Source: Pseudomonadota bacterium
GTDB lineage: Bacteria; Pseudomonadota; Gammaproteobacteria; Burkholderiales; Burkholderiaceae_B
Assembly: GCA_023386765.1 (NCBI GenBank)
Contig: JAEWJD010000405.1
Coordinates: 1-14,946, forward strand
Length of the DNA stretch: 14,946 nt
Direction of reading: 5' to 3'
The notes beneath the pieces are model-generated. The model did not search any database and was not told the DNA's origin. It saw only the letters and a list, made by a program, of their open reading frames with translations. The first letter of the stretch is position 1. Each line of letters begins with the position of its first letter. Below are positions 12,720-14,946 of this stretch, piece by piece. The position numbers and the translations under genes are program-made.

Positions 12720-14946
12720 TCACAGCGCCTCGTCGGCCAATTCGACCTCCGGATTGCGCTTGGACTTGGGCGGTTCGGCGTTTTCAAAGGACAGCACCAC
12801 CTTGTCGTCCTCGCCCAGGTCGACCGTGACCGACCCGCCGTCGACCAGCCGGCCGAACAGCAGTTCATCGGCCAGCGCACGGCGGATGGTGTCCTGGATG
12901 AGGCGCTGCATCGGTCGTGCGCCCATCAGCGGATCAAAACCGTGCTTGGCGAGATAGTCACGCAGGCGTTGCGTAAAGACCGCCTCGACGCGGCGCTCGT
13001 GCAATTGATCTTCGAGCTGCATGAGGAACTTGTCCACCACGCGCAGGATGATCTCGCGATCGAGCGGCGCAAACGGAATGATGGCATCCAGGCGGTTGCG
13101 GAACTCCGGCGTGAACATGCGGCGGATCTCGGCCATTTCATCGCCCGTGCTGCGGCTGTTCACAAAGCCGATGGCCGCCCGGTTGAGGGTCTCGGCGCCG
13201 GCGTTGGTGGTCATGATGAGGATCACGTTGCGGAAATCGGCCTTGCGCCCGTTGTTGTCGGTCAAGGTGCCGTGATCCATCACCTGCAGCAGGATGTTGA
13301 AGACGTCCGGGTGGGCCTTCTCGATTTCGTCCAGCAGCAGCACGCAGTGCGGCTGCTTGGTGACGGCCTCGGTGAGCAGGCCGCCCTGGTCAAAGCCCAC
13401 GTAGCCCGGCGGCGCACCGATCAGGCGCGATACCGCATGGCGCTCCATGTATTCCGACATGTCGAAACGCAGCAGCTCCACGCCCAGCGTGAAGGCCAGT
13501 TGGCGCGCGACCTCGGTCTTGCCGACACCGGTCGGGCCGGAGAACAGGAAAGCCCCGATGGGCTTGTCCGGCTTGCCCAGCCCCGAACGCGCCATCTTGA
13601 TGGCCGAAGACAGCGCATCGATCGCCTGGTCCTGGCCGAAGACCACCGTTTTGAGGTCACGGTCCAGGGTGGCGAGCTTGCTGCGATCATCGTTGGAAAC
13701 CGACTGCGGCGGAATCCGCGCGATCTTGGAGACGATAGCCTCGATCTCGGCCTTGCCGATGACCTTCTTCTGGCGCGAGCGCGGCAGCAGCCGCTGAGCC
13801 GCGCCAGCCTCGTCGATCACGTCGATGGCCTTGTCCGGCAGATGACGGTCATTGATGTGGCGCGCCGAAAGTTCAGCCGCAGCCGTGAGCGCGGCCGCCG
13901 AGTAGCGCACGCTGTGGTGCTCTTCGAAGCGGCTTTTCAGGCCACGCAGGATCTGCACGGTCTGCTCGACGCTAGGCTCGGGCACATCGATCTTCTGGAA
14001 ACGCCGCGACAGGGCGTGATCCTTTTCAAAGACCCCGCGATACTCGGTGTAGGTGGTCGCGCCGATGCACTTGAGCTGCCCGGAGGACAGGGCCGGCTTG
14101 AGCAGATTGGACGCGTCCAGGGTCCCGCCCGAGGCCGAACCGGCCCCGATCAGGGTATGGATCTCGTCGATGAACAGAATGGCATCGGGATTGCCCCGGA
14201 TCTGCTTGAGCACGCCCTTCAGGCGCTGCTCGAAGTCACCGCGATACTTGGTCCCGGCAAGCAATGCCCCCATGTCCAGGGCAAAGACCTGGGCCGACTG
14301 CAGGATCTCGGGCACTTCGCCGCGCGTGATACGCCAGGCCAGGCCTTCGGCGATGGCGGTCTTGCCGACCCCGGCCTCGCCCACCAGCAGCGGATTGTTC
14401 TTGCGCCGGCGGCACAGCACCTGGATGACGCGCTCGACCTCGTGTTCGCGGCCGATCAGCGGATCGATGCGCCCGGCCAAGGCGGCCGCATTGAGATCGG
14501 TGGCGTACTGATCCAGCGGCGACTGGCGCGATTCGGCGCCCTCCTCGGCCGAGGCGGGCGGCTCCTTCTGGGCCGCGGCCGGTTCATCCTGGCCCTGCTT
14601 GGTGATGCCGTGCGACAGGAAGTTGACCACGTCCAGACGCGTGACGCCCTGCTGTTGCAGGTAATAGACCGCGTGCGAATCCTTCTCGCCATAGATGGCC
14701 ACCAGCACATTGGCGCCGGTGACGGGCTTCTTGGCGCTGCCGCCCGCCGACACGTGCATGATGGCGCGCTGGATCACGCGCTGGAAACCCAGCGTCGGCT
14801 GGGTATCGACCTCGGCACCACTCGGAATGACGGGGGTGTTTTCGGACACGAACTGACGCAGATGACCGCGCAGCTCATCCAGATTGGCGCCGCAGGCGCG
14901 CAGCACCTCGACGGCCGAAGCATTGTCCAGCAGCGACAGCAGCAAG
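12720..14946 (-). CDS. clpA: ATP-dependent Clp protease ATP-binding subunit ClpA (partial, N-terminus outside window)
   Basis: Hsp100 AAA+ unfoldase that feeds proteins to ClpP. 741 codons are visible; by alignment in mind with E. coli ClpA (LLLALLSNPSAREAL), about 29 N-terminal residues are missing. Present are most of the Clp-N domain (ClpS and substrate docking) and an Ala/Glu/Pro-rich linker. AAA1 has Walker A GEAGVGKT (14381-14358) and Walker B AILFIDEIHT. AAA2 has Walker A GPTGVGKT (13538-13515) and Walker B CVLLLDEIEKAHPDV. The ClpP-docking loop carries IGF in RAAIGFVNS, which marks ClpA rather than ClpB. The first codon visible is an internal leucine TTG, not the true start. In related genomes clpS usually lies just upstream, outside this window. 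pqiABC follows closely on the same strand with no terminator between. Confidence 0.97.
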   Translation of the reverse strand, partial: LLLSLLDNASAVEVLRACGANLDELRGHLRQFVSENTPVIPSGAEVDTQPTLGFQRVIQRAIMHVSAGGSAKKPVTGANVLVAIYGEKDSHAVYYLQQQGVTRLDVVNFLSHGITKQGQDEPAAAQKEPPASAEEGAESRQSPLDQYATDLNAAALAGRIDPLIGREHEVERVIQVLCRRRKNNPLLVGEAGVGKTAIAEGLAWRITRGEVPEILQSAQVFALDMGALLAGTKYRGDFEQRLKGVLKQIRGNPDAILFIDEIHTLIGAGSASGGTLDASNLLKPALSSGQLKCIGATTYTEYRGVFEKDHALSRRFQKIDVPEPSVEQTVQILRGLKSRFEEHHSVRYSAAALTAAAELSARHINDRHLPDKAIDVIDEAGAAQRLLPRSRQKKVIGKAEIEAIVSKIARIPPQSVSNDDRSKLATLDRDLKTVVFGQDQAIDALSSAIKMARSGLGKPDKPIGAFLFSGPTGVGKTEVARQLAFTLGVELLRFDMSEYMERHAVSRLIGAPPGYVGFDQGGLLTEAVTKQPHCVLLLDEIEKAHPDVFNILLQVMDHGTLTDNNGRKADFRNVILIMTTNAGAETLNRAAIGFVNSRSTGDEMAEIRRMFTPEFRNRLDAIIPFAPLDREIILRVVDKFLMQLEDQLHERRVEAVFTQRLRDYLAKHGFDPLMGARPMQRLIQDTIRRALADELLFGRLVDGGSVTVDLGEDDKVVLSFENAEPPKSKRNPEVELADEAL

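Noticed and set aside
1..14946. CRISPR arrays, insertion sequences, prophage or defence genes, tRNA or rRNA
   Set aside because: No regularly spaced repeats, transposase, integrase or nuclease frames, or tRNA-like cloverleaf were seen; all large frames are accounted for by known families.

Overview
The window is GC-rich chromosomal DNA (about 65% GC by eye) from a betaproteobacterium. It looks like an Alcaligenaceae member (Bordetella/Achromobacter-like): two Bug-family periplasmic binding proteins without TctA/TctB membrane partners lie next to LysR and IclR regulators, beside conserved betaproteobacterial housekeeping genes (ubiK, glnK-amtB, clpA). The genus is an inference; there is no rRNA or tRNA to anchor it.

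Region 1 (1-2061) is accessory. A Bug-type binding protein, cut by the window edge, diverges from a LysR-type regulator. The regulator meets a CatB/Vat-type hexapeptide acetyltransferase tail to tail, with a 16-bp overlap of the 3' ends.

Region 2 (2106-6507) is the most interesting part. An iclR-type regulator diverges from a two-gene unit coding for a second Bug protein and a self-sufficient cytochrome P450 of the CYP116B (P450RhF) type, with heme, FMN/NAD(P)H reductase and [2Fe-2S] ferredoxin domains in one chain. The iclR/bug gap carries a sigma70-like promoter overlapped by three copies of a TACGCA half-site, a likely IclR operator. The layout suggests effector-induced capture and monooxygenation of an unknown small molecule. 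The unit ends in a bidirectional terminator shared with ubiK.

Region 3 (6525-9060) is core metabolism. ubiK (ubiquinone biosynthesis accessory factor) is read leftward and glnK-amtB (nitrogen signalling and ammonium channel) rightward. The 601 bp between them hold a textbook sigma54 promoter and a long NtrC-type palindrome for glnK-amtB. They also hold an intrinsic terminator on the minus strand that belongs to no visible gene, next to a strongly structured stretch; together these suggest an unannotated minus-strand small RNA.

Region 4 (9059-14946, minus strand) runs clpA (5' end outside the window), pqiA, pqiB, pqiC with gaps of 13, 12 and 3 bp. This is the ClpAP unfoldase followed by an MCE-type envelope lipid-transport system. 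pqiA appears to use a TTG start. The array converges on amtB across two GC-rich hairpins. No insertion sequence, CRISPR array, tRNA or rRNA was seen.
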